Source: Anaerolineae bacterium (GTDB taxonomy: Bacteria; Chloroflexota; Anaerolineae; 4572-78; J111). From it: a DNA stretch of 32,049 nt. Position 1 is the first letter of the stretch; each line of letters starts with the position of its first letter. Shown in pieces: positions 24,131 to 31,558 of this stretch. The notes beneath the pieces are model-generated. The model did not search any database. It was not told the DNA's origin and worked only from the letters and a program-made list of their open reading frames with translations. Made by a program: the position numbers and the translations under genes. The DNA lies in contig JAHDWA010000088.1 in NCBI GenBank assembly GCA_023382535.1, forward strand, positions 1-32,049, given 5' to 3'.

Positions 24131-24712
24131 ATTAGCGCCGACGTTGACGAAGGGCAAGCAAGTAACCGGCTTTTTATTCTCTTGGCGGTAGCCGTTGTCG
24201 GCCTGATCTGCGTGGGCCTGCTGGGCCTGGGCGCAGTCCTGGCCTTGAGACAGGCCAACCAGACGCAAACGGAGGTGGTTCAGGCTACGCCGGTCATCGC
24301 GCCCCAGCCGACGTTGACCCCCACCCCGACCATTACACCCATCCCGCCCACTGCCACCAATACCCCGGAACCGACGCCGACCGGAACCCTGGTCGTTGGC
24401 CCAACGGCACAGGAAGCAGCGGTTACCGAGGAAGAGCCGGTCCTGGGCGAGCCGGCGGTGCCCCTGGCCGATACAGCCACCCCAGACCCCAATGCGACCG
24501 CCACCAGCACCCTGGTCTTGCGCCCCACCGAGGTTGGCACGCCGACTCCGGCGGCGGTGGCCGTTAATCCTCCGGCGCAAATACCGCAAGGCGGCGGGAT
24601 TTTGCCGGGAGATAAGGGTTTTTTAGCCTGGGCCGGGCTGGGCCTGCTGGTCCTGCTGATCCTGGGGCTGGTTAACTTTCTGCGCTCGCCCTCGTCGCTC
24701 TCAGACCGCTAG
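24131..24712 (+). CDS. Pro/Thr-rich protein with N- and C-terminal membrane helices, probable ATT start
   Basis: 193 residues if begun at the ATT at 24131, or 176 from the TTG at 24182. There is no ATG or GTG between the in-frame TAA (24125-24127) and 24182. GTGAGG lies 8 nt before the ATT while nothing resembling a ribosome-binding site precedes the TTG, so the rare ATT start is favoured. The start gives a natural cytoplasmic tail (SADVDEGQASNR) before a membrane helix (about 14-37, LFILLAVAVVGLICVGLLGL). A Thr/Pro linker (TLTPTPTITPIPPTATNTPE) and acidic stretch follow, and a second helix lies near the C-terminus (FLAWAGLGLLVLLILGLVNFL). The function is unknown; an extracytoplasmic stalk is likely. 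Confidence 0.7.
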   Translation: MSADVDEGQASNRLFILLAVAVVGLICVGLLGLGAVLALRQANQTQTEVVQATPVIAPQPTLTPTPTITPIPPTATNTPEPTPTGTLVVGPTAQEAAVTEEEPVLGEPAVPLADTATPDPNATATSTLVLRPTEVGTPTPAAVAVNPPAQIPQGGGILPGDKGFLAWAGLGLLVLLILGLVNFLRSPSSLSDR

Positions 24713-24737
24713 GCGCGGGCAGGCTGATCCCAAAAGT

Positions 24738-24767
24738 AAAGCGACCCCTCAATGGGGGTCGCTTTTT
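24738..24767. terminator. Terminator between convergent genes
   Basis: AAAGCGACCCC and GGGGTCGCTTT enclose a 6-nt loop, with T-runs on the plus side. The minus side also shows a T-containing tail. It can serve both the Pro/Thr-rich gene and the response regulator. Confidence 0.85.
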
Positions 24768-24794
24768 AATTTCTTTGAGAGCAGCGTCAGGCGC

Positions 24795-25160
24795 TTAACC
24801 TTTCAAATAGCGATTAATTGTGGTCAGCAAACGGTTCAAATCAACGGGTTTGGTAAAGTGTTCGTTGGCCCCGGCGGCCAAGGCCCGTTCTTTATGTTTG
24901 GCGCTGGCCCAGGCGGAGATGGCAATAATCGGGATATTGGCCGTTTTATCCTCAGAACGAATGATTTTGATGGCTTCAAAGCCATCCATACGAGGCATGC
25001 GCAGGTCCATCAGGATTAAATCCGGCAGCCAGGCGCGGGTTTTTTCGACCCCTTCCTGACCATCACTGGCGGTGGCGACTTCAAAACCGTTGAGTTCCAG
25101 CATCTGTGCTAGAATATCTCGTTGAGCAGGGTGATCTTCTATGTACAGTACCTTCGACAC
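24795..25160 (-). CDS. Single-domain response regulator (CheY-like)
   Basis: 121 residues, only a receiver domain. The active site is complete: acidic pair E8-D9, phosphoacceptor D52 (LILMDLRMP), S82 (AISAWA) and K104 (FTKPVD). It starts at GTG with GGAG about 7 nt upstream. With no output domain it should signal by protein contact. No histidine kinase is in the window. It lies between two Pro/Thr-rich membrane protein genes and ends at a shared terminator. Confidence 0.95.
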   Translation of the reverse strand: MSKVLYIEDHPAQRDILAQMLELNGFEVATASDGQEGVEKTRAWLPDLILMDLRMPRMDGFEAIKIIRSEDKTANIPIIAISAWASAKHKERALAAGANEHFTKPVDLNRLLTTINRYLKG

Positions 25161-25261
25161 GCGCTGGCTCCAATGAAAAGGTTAAATTTACTAGAGAAAT
25201 TTTTGATTCTTATAAGGAAAGACTATCACAACTATAAAAGTATGTCAAACGTACAATCACC

Positions 25262-25912
25262 TTATTCGCTGTTATCGTTTTCATTCGTGTTATCTTCGAC
25301 GTTAATCTCGACGGTTTTATTCTCCAGCCGGGCCTGATCGGGGAACTGTACGGTGAGCTTATACTCGGTATCTTCGTCAGGGCAGACCTCTTTTTCACCT
25401 TCCGGTTCGACATTCCGCCCGTCGAGAGTAACGGCAACCGCCCCGATAACTTCCCACTTCAGGTCGGTACAGTCTCCCCTGGTAATTGTGGTCTCGCCGG
25501 CCTCAAAGGAAACCTCGTACCGCCGGGGCGGATAGGTCGGCGTGGGCGGGATGGGGGTATCGGTAGCGGGCACAGGTGTGGCGGAGGGGGGTATCGGCGT
25601 GAAGGTGGGGGTGTAGGTGGGAAAGCTAAAGACGACGGTGGCGGTTGGTTCTCTGGGGGGCTGCGGGGTGCTGGTTGGAACGCGAGTATTGGTGGCGGTC
25701 GGTTCGGGCGGCGTTGGCGTGGGGCCGGGGGTGGGCATAAAATTAGGCAGCGTTGGGGTAGCGGTTGGCACAGGCGTGGGTGGAAGCGGCGTGCCCGTCG
25801 GCGGCGAGAGTTGGGTCAGCGGGTTAACAAACAATAAAGCAATCATCGCCGCAAAAACAAGGACGACAAATCCAGCCAAAATACCCAGGGTCAGCGCCTG
25901 TGAACGAGTCAA
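25262..25912 (-). CDS. Membrane-anchored Pro/Thr-rich protein with C-terminal Ig-like domain
   Basis: 216 residues from a TTG start with GGGAG 7 nt upstream. One membrane helix (about 7-29, LTLGILAGFVVLVFAAMIALLF), a long Thr/Pro linker (about 35-128, with TPTPPEPTATNTRVPTSTPQ), then a beta-rich domain (about 130-205: ETTITRGDCTDLKWEVIGAV, EKEVCPDEDTEYKLTVQFP). The two cysteines of that domain (in GDC and EVC) could form a disulphide. Such small Ig-like modules are common on secreted proteins of Chloroflexota. It is probably exported, with the domain outside the cell. The tail is Asn/Glu-rich. The ligand is unknown. Confidence 0.8.
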   Translation of the reverse strand: MTRSQALTLGILAGFVVLVFAAMIALLFVNPLTQLSPPTGTPLPPTPVPTATPTLPNFMPTPGPTPTPPEPTATNTRVPTSTPQPPREPTATVVFSFPTYTPTFTPIPPSATPVPATDTPIPPTPTYPPRRYEVSFEAGETTITRGDCTDLKWEVIGAVAVTLDGRNVEPEGEKEVCPDEDTEYKLTVQFPDQARLENKTVEINVEDNTNENDNSE

Positions 25913-26045
25913 CGTTTGTCTCCCTTCGCCACCATCTGCTCCATTTTACCCCAAAAGTTCTTTTACGTAAAGCAGCCCAAAGACAGGTTCAGATTGCACC
26001 CTGGTCATGAGGGTGGTAGACTATATCATTATTGGAGTAGATTCT

Positions 26046-26810
26046 ATGAGCCGACAAAGCGCTTCCGCCTTCATTCCCCCGGAGTTGGTCGAGGTCCTGC
26101 GTTCAGCTTTGAATTTGGTAGTTCTAACCGGGGCCGGCATCTCGGCCGAGAGTGGGATTCCCACTTTTCGGGATGCCCAAACCGGCTTGTGGGCCAAATA
26201 CAGCCCGGAGGAACTGGCCAGCCCTCAAGCCTTCCGGCGCAACCCCCGGCTGGTTTGGGAGTGGTACGCCTGGCGGCGGGAACTGGTCGCCCAGGCAAAT
26301 CCCAATCCCGGCCACCTGGCTCTGGCTGAACTCGAGCGGCGCATGCCCCGGTTCACCCTGATCACCCAAAACGTAGATGGCCTGCACCGGCGGGCCGGCA
26401 GCCAGAACGTCATCGAACTGCACGGTAACCTCAACCGGGTCAAATGTTTTGAAGAGGGAGAGATCGTCACTTCCTGGCCGCCTGGCCCGGAAGTCCCGCC
26501 GCGCTGCCCTCGCTGTGGCGGCTATTTGCGTCCTGATGTCGTTTGGTTTGGAGAGACGCTCCCCCCGCAGGCGCTGCGCGCTGCCTTTGAGGCTGCCCAG
26601 CAGTGTGACCTGTTCTTCGTCGTCGGCACCTCTGGCCTGGTACAGCCGGCGGCCTCGCTGCCTTACGAAGCACTGCGGCGGGGCGTGACCGTCGTCGAGA
26701 TCAACCCGGATGAGACGCCCTTTACCCAGAGCGCTACCTATGCTCTGGCCGGCCCGGCCGGCCAGGTTTTGCCGGAGTTATTGAACCGGTTAAACATTGG
26801 TGGGAATTAA
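26046..26810 (+). CDS. cobB: Sir2-family NAD-dependent protein deacylase
   Basis: 254 residues from the ATG at 26046, which has GGAG 9 nt upstream; the in-frame ATG at 26007 lacks one. NAD-binding motifs GAGIS (29-33), GIPTFRD, QNVDGLH (108-114) and GTS (194-196), with catalytic H126 (ELHGNL). Y74-x-x-R77 (WYAWRREL) is the pair that in SIRT5 and CobB reads acidic acyl groups, so succinyl- or malonyl-lysine removal is plausible. Of the usual four zinc cysteines, C134, C154 and C157 are seen but the partner of C134 is missing (KCFEEG). The zinc site is therefore incomplete or altered. The enzyme acts in the cytoplasm, coupling deacylation to NAD cleavage. An inverted repeat follows immediately. 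Confidence 0.93.
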   Translation: MSRQSASAFIPPELVEVLRSALNLVVLTGAGISAESGIPTFRDAQTGLWAKYSPEELASPQAFRRNPRLVWEWYAWRRELVAQANPNPGHLALAELERRMPRFTLITQNVDGLHRRAGSQNVIELHGNLNRVKCFEEGEIVTSWPPGPEVPPRCPRCGGYLRPDVVWFGETLPPQALRAAFEAAQQCDLFFVVGTSGLVQPAASLPYEALRRGVTVVEINPDETPFTQSATYALAGPAGQVLPELLNRLNIGGN

Positions 26811-26854
26811 GGTGACAGGCGCTTATCGGCTATGTTGAAAAGTGCCTGTCACCT
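26810..26854. repeat. 15-bp hairpin between the Sir2 and HD-domain genes
   Basis: AGGTGACAGGCGCTT pairs with AAGTGCCTGTCACCT with one G-T pair, loop 15 nt. It starts at the last base of the Sir2 stop codon. There is no T-tract, so it is probably an mRNA 3'-end stabiliser or dispersed REP-like element rather than a classic terminator. Confidence 0.75.
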
Positions 26855-26899
26855 GGTTTGAGACGGAAAGACACCGAAGCGATTTTGGAGGATAGAGCA

Positions 26900-27673
26900 A
26901 TGACTTTTGAAGTACCCACCCGGCACAACGCCAAATTACAGCAACTGGTCGAACGAGTCAAGGCTGACACAGAGCTGCGCCAGCTCTGGAAGTGCGCCAA
27001 CATCAATGCGGTTGAACGGAGCGGCATCAGCGATCACGGCGAGGTGCATATTCGCATCGTAGCCAACGCCGCCCTGCGCATCCAGCGGCTGCTGATCGAG
27101 GCCGGCATTGAACCCAGCGTCGTCACCCACCATCAATTAACCCCCGACGACGCCGAGGTGATCGTGGTCCTCGCCGCCTGTCTGCACGATCTGGGTATTG
27201 CTATTCACCGGGATGGTCATGAGCGTTACAGCCTGATCCTGGCTTACCCCAAGGCTCGCCAACTGTTGGTCGGCCTTTATGACGAACCCGCTCTGACCAC
27301 CATGGTCGCCGAAGTGCTCCACGCCGTCATCGCCCACCGGGCCGAAGTGCCCTGTCTGACCCTTGAAGCAGGCGTGCTCAAGGTGGCCGATGCCCTCGAT
27401 ATGACCCACGGCCGTTCCCGGATTCCGTTTGAGGCGGGACAGGTGAATATCCATTCGGTGTCGGCCCGGGCCGTCCAGGCGGTAATGATTGAAAAGGGGA
27501 TAGAGCGGCCGGTACGAGTTGCCATTAGCCTGAGCAACTCGGCCGGTATCTTCCAGGTGGATGAACTGCTCAAGCGCAAGCTCAGAAATTCGACGCTGGC
27601 CCCCTACGTCGAAATTGAGGCCCGTCTGGAGGGGGAAACAGAGCGGCGCTTGGTAGAACTTTATAAATTATGA
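26900..27673 (+). CDS. HD-domain phosphohydrolase-like protein
   Basis: 257 residues from the ATG at 26900 with GGAGG 8 nt upstream. HD-superfamily metal ligands are visible: H46 or H50 (SDHGEVHIRIVANAALR), H96-D97 (ACLHDLGIAIHRDGHERYS), H141/H146 (VLHAVIAHR) and D164/D167 (KVADALDMTHGR). The layout matches stand-alone HD proteins of the HDc fold, which hydrolyse phosphomonoesters or nucleotides. The substrate is not indicated. The 3' end overlaps the stop of the convergent DtxR-like gene by 13 nt. It lies 89 nt after the Sir2 gene and could share its transcript. Confidence 0.85.
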   Translation: MTFEVPTRHNAKLQQLVERVKADTELRQLWKCANINAVERSGISDHGEVHIRIVANAALRIQRLLIEAGIEPSVVTHHQLTPDDAEVIVVLAACLHDLGIAIHRDGHERYSLILAYPKARQLLVGLYDEPALTTMVAEVLHAVIAHRAEVPCLTLEAGVLKVADALDMTHGRSRIPFEAGQVNIHSVSARAVQAVMIEKGIERPVRVAISLSNSAGIFQVDELLKRKLRNSTLAPYVEIEARLEGETERRLVELYKL

Positions 27674-28410
27674 GGCGTAACAGCTTGCTTTGCCCCGTCA
27701 GGGCGCGGGCGGGCGGGGATTTCGCTGGTGACCCACAGCCCCGCGGCCAATTCAACGCCGATGACCTGCTCTCGCCCGGTAGTATTGATTCTTAGCCGCA
27801 ATGGACCGTTAAACGGCGCGCGATTGACCAATTCAAACGGTGTGCCGGGCACCAGGCCAATTTCGGCCAGGTATTTGAGCTTCTCCGGCTCGCGCGTTTT
27901 CACCCGGCTGATCTGGCCTTTCGCCCCCGGCGGAACCACCGTCAGCGGTCTGTCATTCAGTTCGGGCATAAACCCTTCCCGGGTGGGAATGGGATCGCCA
28001 TGAGGGCAGGTCGCCGGATGGCCCATCAGCTCGTCCATGCGCTCTTCGATAAGCAGGGTGATGCCCTTTTGCAGCTCATCCGCCTCGTCGTGAACCTCAT
28101 GCCAGCCAAATTTGAGCACATCCACCAAAAAACGCTCGACCAGGCGGTGGCGGCGAATGCCCAGCAGCGCCGCCTTGCTGCCCATCGGCGTTAGACGCAC
28201 CCCCCGATACGGTAGGTGGTCTACCAGGCCGCCCTGGTGCAGCCGGCGGACCATGCGCACCGCCGCCGGGCCGGAGACATTGAGCCGCTCAGCCAGGGCT
28301 GTTGTGCTGACCCAGACGCCGCCCTGCCCCAGGCGGTAAATTTCGGCCAGGTAGTCGCGCATAGTCGCGCTGATCTCCTCTTCGGGAATGGGCAAGTTGT
28401 CGAATTCCAT
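27661..28410 (-). CDS. DtxR/MntR-family metal-responsive regulator with altered ligand residues
   Basis: 249 residues from the ATG at 28410. A winged HTH (about 14-75: ISATMRDYLAEIYRLGQGG, NVSGPAAVRMVRRLHQGGL) precedes a metal-binding and dimerisation domain (about 76-140: RRHRLVERFLVDVLKFGWHE, GHPATCPHGDPIP) and a C-terminal FeoA/SH3-like domain (about 155-225). Family members repress metal uptake when bound to Mn or Fe. Here D19 and H88 are retained, but the usual E-H pair in the second helix is Q114-K115, so metal sensing may be changed or lost. A good promoter lies upstream. No metal transporter is in the window, so the targets are unknown. Confidence 0.88.
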   Translation of the reverse strand: MEFDNLPIPEEEISATMRDYLAEIYRLGQGGVWVSTTALAERLNVSGPAAVRMVRRLHQGGLVDHLPYRGVRLTPMGSKAALLGIRRHRLVERFLVDVLKFGWHEVHDEADELQKGITLLIEERMDELMGHPATCPHGDPIPTREGFMPELNDRPLTVVPPGAKGQISRVKTREPEKLKYLAEIGLVPGTPFELVNRAPFNGPLRLRINTTGREQVIGVELAAGLWVTSEIPARPRPDGAKQAVTPHNL

Positions 28411-28430
28411 GGACAGTGTACGCCTCGGCA

Positions 28431-28516
28431 ATCCAGAAAGTTATCTTTTGTATCCAAGCTTGTAGAAGCTACTATAGCATCGAACGGAGAATTTGTAAAG
28501 TTATTTTTATAAAAAT
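28431..28516 (-). promoter_or_regulatory. Promoter and possible operator of the DtxR-like gene
   Basis: On the minus strand TTTACA (28499-28494), a 17-nt spacer and TATAGT (28476-28471). The motif ATAACTTT occurs on both sides of the promoter, preceded by A-runs. ATTTTTATAAAAAT is a perfect 14-bp palindrome at 28503-28516. The repeats may be binding sites for self-regulation. Confidence 0.6.
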
Positions 28517-28559
28517 TATAAAATTCACAAAAGGATGTCAGCCGTTGTGTTGATAAGTG

Positions 28560-28590
28560 CGAAGGCGGGTCACTGACCCGCCTTCGTTTT
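28560..28590. terminator. Hairpin at the end of the carbohydrate operon
   Basis: CGAAGGCGGGTCA-C-TGACCCGCCTTCG is a perfect 13-bp stem ending two bases before the epimerase stop codon. The T-run (28587-28590) is on the plus side. In the operon's own direction the stem is followed by CACTTATC, so it would act as a strong hairpin without a U-tract. Confidence 0.7.
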
Positions 28591-29437
28591 AGATCAAGCC
28601 GAATTGTTCGGCTTTGGCCCGCATAAACTTGAGGCCCTCGCTGGCCAGCACTTCCGAAGGTTGATTCGGCGGACGCCACAGCTTGGTCGCTGCCATCAGG
28701 TCGGGATTGATGGCTACAAACGACTCTAATACCAACGGTCCTTTAAACTTTGCGTCGGCCAGGCCGCGGAAGACATCATCCCAGATAATGGTGCCGCTCC
28801 CGACCAGCCCGCGATGGCTCTCGCTGATGTGGATGTAACCCAGCACGTCGGCGCAGTCCACCAGGGGTTGGTAAAAACCTTCCTCCTCGATATTCATTTG
28901 ATAGGTGTCGGGATGCAGGACGATGTTATCTGCGCCAATCGCTTTGATGGTTGCCCGGCCATCGGCCAGGGAGTTGTAAAGGTAGGACTCGTAGCGGTTG
29001 ACCGTTTCAAAGCCCAGGGTAATCCCCCGCTTTTTGGCATCCAGAGCCACTTCGCCCATCACGTCAACAACGGCCTGGCGTTCGGCTGCCGTTGGGGGTT
29101 TGTTCGTAAACACCCCCAGGGAATAGGCAATACAGCCTCCCAGAAAGGTACTGCCGACCGCTTCGACTTTTTCCAAAGCGCCGAGTAAAAACTGCCTGGC
29201 CTTTTGCGGGTAAAAAGGCAGGTGGCAGTCATCCGGCAGCACCAGGGTGGTCGTCCCTTCGATCCCGGCTTCGGCCAGCGCCTTTTTGTGCGCCGCCGCG
29301 TCAAACTCCTGCGGCTTGAGCAGCGGCATCTCGATCAAGTCGAACCCGGTTTTGGCCGTGGCCGCAATGGCATAATTGCCTTTTTCGGGGGTCCACTCGT
29401 CAATCCAAAGGTAAGCATGAGAACCAAATTTAGGCAT
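28589..29437 (-). CDS. Sugar phosphate isomerase/epimerase (TIM barrel, tagatose/psicose 3-epimerase-like)
   Basis: 282 residues, AP endonuclease-2-like TIM barrel. Metal and catalytic residues expected for ketose 3-epimerases are present: E144 (LGFETVNRYES), D177 (LHPDTYQMN), H203 (YIHISESHRG) and E238 (LVLESF). E150 and R209 are in the substrate region. The family isomerises free or phosphorylated ketoses, or inosose. The exact sugar is not fixed. AGGAG lies 9 nt before the ATG. It is the last gene of a minus-strand unit, 51 nt after the ROK kinase gene. A TGTAGGAC inverted repeat lies in that gap. Confidence 0.88.
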   Translation of the reverse strand: MPKFGSHAYLWIDEWTPEKGNYAIAATAKTGFDLIEMPLLKPQEFDAAAHKKALAEAGIEGTTTLVLPDDCHLPFYPQKARQFLLGALEKVEAVGSTFLGGCIAYSLGVFTNKPPTAAERQAVVDVMGEVALDAKKRGITLGFETVNRYESYLYNSLADGRATIKAIGADNIVLHPDTYQMNIEEEGFYQPLVDCADVLGYIHISESHRGLVGSGTIIWDDVFRGLADAKFKGPLVLESFVAINPDLMAATKLWRPPNQPSEVLASEGLKFMRAKAEQFGLI

Positions 29438-29463
29438 CTTACTTTTCTCCTGAAAACAGTTTT

Positions 29464-29481
29464 TGTAGGACCTGTCCTACA
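29464..29481. repeat. TGTAGGAC inverted repeat
   Basis: TGTAGGAC-CT-GTCCTACA in the gap between the ROK kinase and epimerase genes. It could be a short operator or a dispersed palindrome. Confidence 0.6.
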
Positions 29482-29488
29482 GATGGGG

Positions 29489-30448
29489 TTATTGTTCCCA
29501 AACCAGGGAGGCCGCGCCGATCATCCCGGCGTCTTCCCACAGCTTGGAGTAAACGAGTTCGGCGGAATGGGCCAGCACCGGATGAATATTTTCGTTGAGC
29601 GCGGCAAAGCAGGGTTTCATCAGCCACTCTTCGATGTGGGCCAGGCCGCCGCCGATGACAATCCGGTCGGGGTTGAACATCTGCACCACGGAAGAAAGAC
29701 CCACGCCGAAGTAGCGGCCGGCCAGGGCCAGCACTTCCTGAGCCACCCGATCGCCCTGCTGCGCGGCTTCGGCTACCACCTCGCCGGATACACGCTCGGG
29801 CTGCGGGCCGCAGAGCTGGCGGAGTAACGTTTCCTCGCCGGCCTCCAACCGTTCGCAGACCATGCGTGAAATCCCTAAGCCGGAAGCATAGCTCATCAGA
29901 CAGCCCCGTTTGCCGCAGGTACAGGTTGGCCCGTCGAGCTGAACGACGGTATGGGCCAATTCGCCGGCGGTGCCGGTTGCGCCCCGGTAGAGCTGGCCGT
30001 CAATCACAACACCCAGACCGTAACCGGTACTGAAGGTGACGTAAGCCATGGAGTGTGACCCCTGGCCCGCGCCATAACGATACTCCCCCCAGGCCGCGCA
30101 GTTGGAGTCATTTTCCAGAACAACCGGAACGCCAAGACGCGCCTGCAAATGGTCGCGCAGCGGGTGGTTATCCCAGGCGGGCATGTTGCTGCTGGTCAGG
30201 ATCAGCCCGGCCGCCCCGAAAACATGACCCCCAAAGCCGACCCCCAGGCCGGCCACAGCGCCGGTTTGCAGCCCGGCTTGAGCCATGACGGCATGAAAAG
30301 CCTCGACACTGGCGGCGATAACTTCATCAGGGGGCCGCCCGGCGTGGGTTTTAGAGATGTAACGGGACATAATGTTGGCCGATTCGTCTATAACGCCGGC
30401 CGCAATTTTGGTGCCGCCGATATCAATGCCAACAACAAAATTAGACAT
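29489..30448 (-). CDS. ROK-family sugar kinase
   Basis: 319 residues from the ATG at 30448, which has GAGGAG 8 nt upstream; the longer frame from 30493 runs into repeat sequence. ATP-binding DIGGTK (9-14), catalytic END at 112-114 (VLENDSNCAAWGE), and the ROK zinc site H166 (ELAHTVV) with C176, C178 and C183 (CTCGKRGC). The second phosphate motif is VIGGGLAHIEEWLM. The Glu that usually follows GCL in glucokinases is Met here (GCLMSYASG), which may shift sugar choice. Likely substrates are hexoses or N-acylhexosamines. It lies in an operon with a zinc dehydrogenase and an epimerase. No repressor-type HTH is fused, so it is a kinase rather than an Mlc-like regulator. Confidence 0.9.
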   Translation of the reverse strand: MSNFVVGIDIGGTKIAAGVIDESANIMSRYISKTHAGRPPDEVIAASVEAFHAVMAQAGLQTGAVAGLGVGFGGHVFGAAGLILTSSNMPAWDNHPLRDHLQARLGVPVVLENDSNCAAWGEYRYGAGQGSHSMAYVTFSTGYGLGVVIDGQLYRGATGTAGELAHTVVQLDGPTCTCGKRGCLMSYASGLGISRMVCERLEAGEETLLRQLCGPQPERVSGEVVAEAAQQGDRVAQEVLALAGRYFGVGLSSVVQMFNPDRIVIGGGLAHIEEWLMKPCFAALNENIHPVLAHSAELVYSKLWEDAGMIGAASLVWEQ

Positions 30449-30466
30449 CCGTACTGCTCCTCGAAT

Positions 30467-30517
30467 AGACCCCCTCCCCAACCCCTCCCCCAATTTGGGG
30501 GAAGGGCCAGAGGGTCT
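30467..30517. repeat. G/C-rich inverted repeat between the dehydrogenase and ROK genes
   Basis: AGACCCCCTCCCC through CCTCCCCC-AATTT-GGGGGAAGGG to GAGGGTCT. It lies inside the operon just upstream of the ROK ribosome-binding site, where it may cause polarity. Confidence 0.75.
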
Positions 30518-30529
30518 AATTTCATCTAC

Positions 30530-31483
30530 TCAGGGAGTAATCACTCCTTTGATATACCCATCCGCCCCGGTCATGGCAATCTCAAAGGCGGCTTGGATGT
30601 TGTCCAGGGGGAAACGGTGGGTAATGAGCTTGTCCATTGGAAAGACGCCGCGGGCCAGCCCGTCTATGGCCCGGCGCATATCGTCCATCTGATCCAGGGA
30701 AAAAGACGGGTGCGCCGGCAGGATAATTGCGCCCAGGGTGGTCCAGTTGCGCAGGGTGTAAGTGCCCGGCTGGCCGTGCCAGCCGGCCAGCACGTAGCGC
30801 GCGCGGGTGCGGCGCATCGTCTTGACCGCCAGCTCAACCGGCTCGGCGCTGCTGGTGAGTTCAAACACCACGTCGGTGCCATGGCCCTGGGTGATCTCTT
30901 TGACCTGCGCCAGGAAATCGGGATCTTTGGCGTTGACCGTATGGGTCGCCCCAATTTCCTTGGCCAGGGCCAGGCGGTCTTCGCGCACGTCGGCGGCAAT
31001 GAGTGAAGCCACGCCTCGCCCCACCAATCCGGCGATCACCAGCAAGCCCATAAAGCCGCTGCCCATCACCAGCACATGGTCGCCAAATTCCGGCGGCGCG
31101 GCGCGGAGGATGGTCGCAATACATTTGAGCGGCTCGGCCAGGGCCTGTTCCGAGGGCACGTGGTCGGGCACTTTCAAAAGCTGGCCCGGTTCGGCCAGGC
31201 CGTAGGTAGCAAAGGCGCGCAAATAGGCATAGAGGCCCGTCACCCGGTCGCCGGGCTGAAAACCCTTAACATTACGGCCCACGGCTTCGACGACGCCGAC
31301 CGGCTCATGGCCCAAACTCATCGGTGTCTGGCCGATAATGCCTTTATAATAGACTCCATCGTACTGGCAAATCCCGCAGTGCGTAATGCGGATCAAGAGC
31401 TGGTCGTCGTTGGGGGTGAGCTGTTCTTCTTTGACAACCAGTTTGCCGGGTTCAACTAATTCAGCGTACCGTGAAAGAACCAT
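30530..31483 (-). CDS. Zinc-dependent medium-chain alcohol/polyol dehydrogenase
   Basis: 317 residues from the ATG at 31483 (AAGG 7 nt upstream). GroES-like catalytic domain with zinc ligands C36 (THCGICQYD) and H59-E60 (SLGHEPVG); the cofactor domain has GSGFMG (141-146), and D165 (AADVRED) ends the second strand, favouring NAD over NADP. The four-cysteine structural zinc lobe is absent and the protein is shorter than typical members (about 340-350). It resembles sorbitol, threonine or galactitol-type dehydrogenases, and the substrate is unknown. Its place before a ROK kinase and a sugar epimerase suggests oxidation of a sugar or sugar alcohol. Confidence 0.92.
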   Translation of the reverse strand: MVLSRYAELVEPGKLVVKEEQLTPNDDQLLIRITHCGICQYDGVYYKGIIGQTPMSLGHEPVGVVEAVGRNVKGFQPGDRVTGLYAYLRAFATYGLAEPGQLLKVPDHVPSEQALAEPLKCIATILRAAPPEFGDHVLVMGSGFMGLLVIAGLVGRGVASLIAADVREDRLALAKEIGATHTVNAKDPDFLAQVKEITQGHGTDVVFELTSSAEPVELAVKTMRRTRARYVLAGWHGQPGTYTLRNWTTLGAIILPAHPSFSLDQMDDMRRAIDGLARGVFPMDKLITHRFPLDNIQAAFEIAMTGADGYIKGVITP

Positions 31484-31558
31484 CAAAATACCTTTTCATT
31501 AAGCTAAAGATGACTGGCGCCGGGTTGAAGAGAACAAAAGCGCCAGTTATCCGAGTAG

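Noticed and set aside
25994..26022. TTGCAC-17-TAGACT as the Sir2 promoter
   Set aside because: Both boxes match consensus poorly; not strong enough to list.
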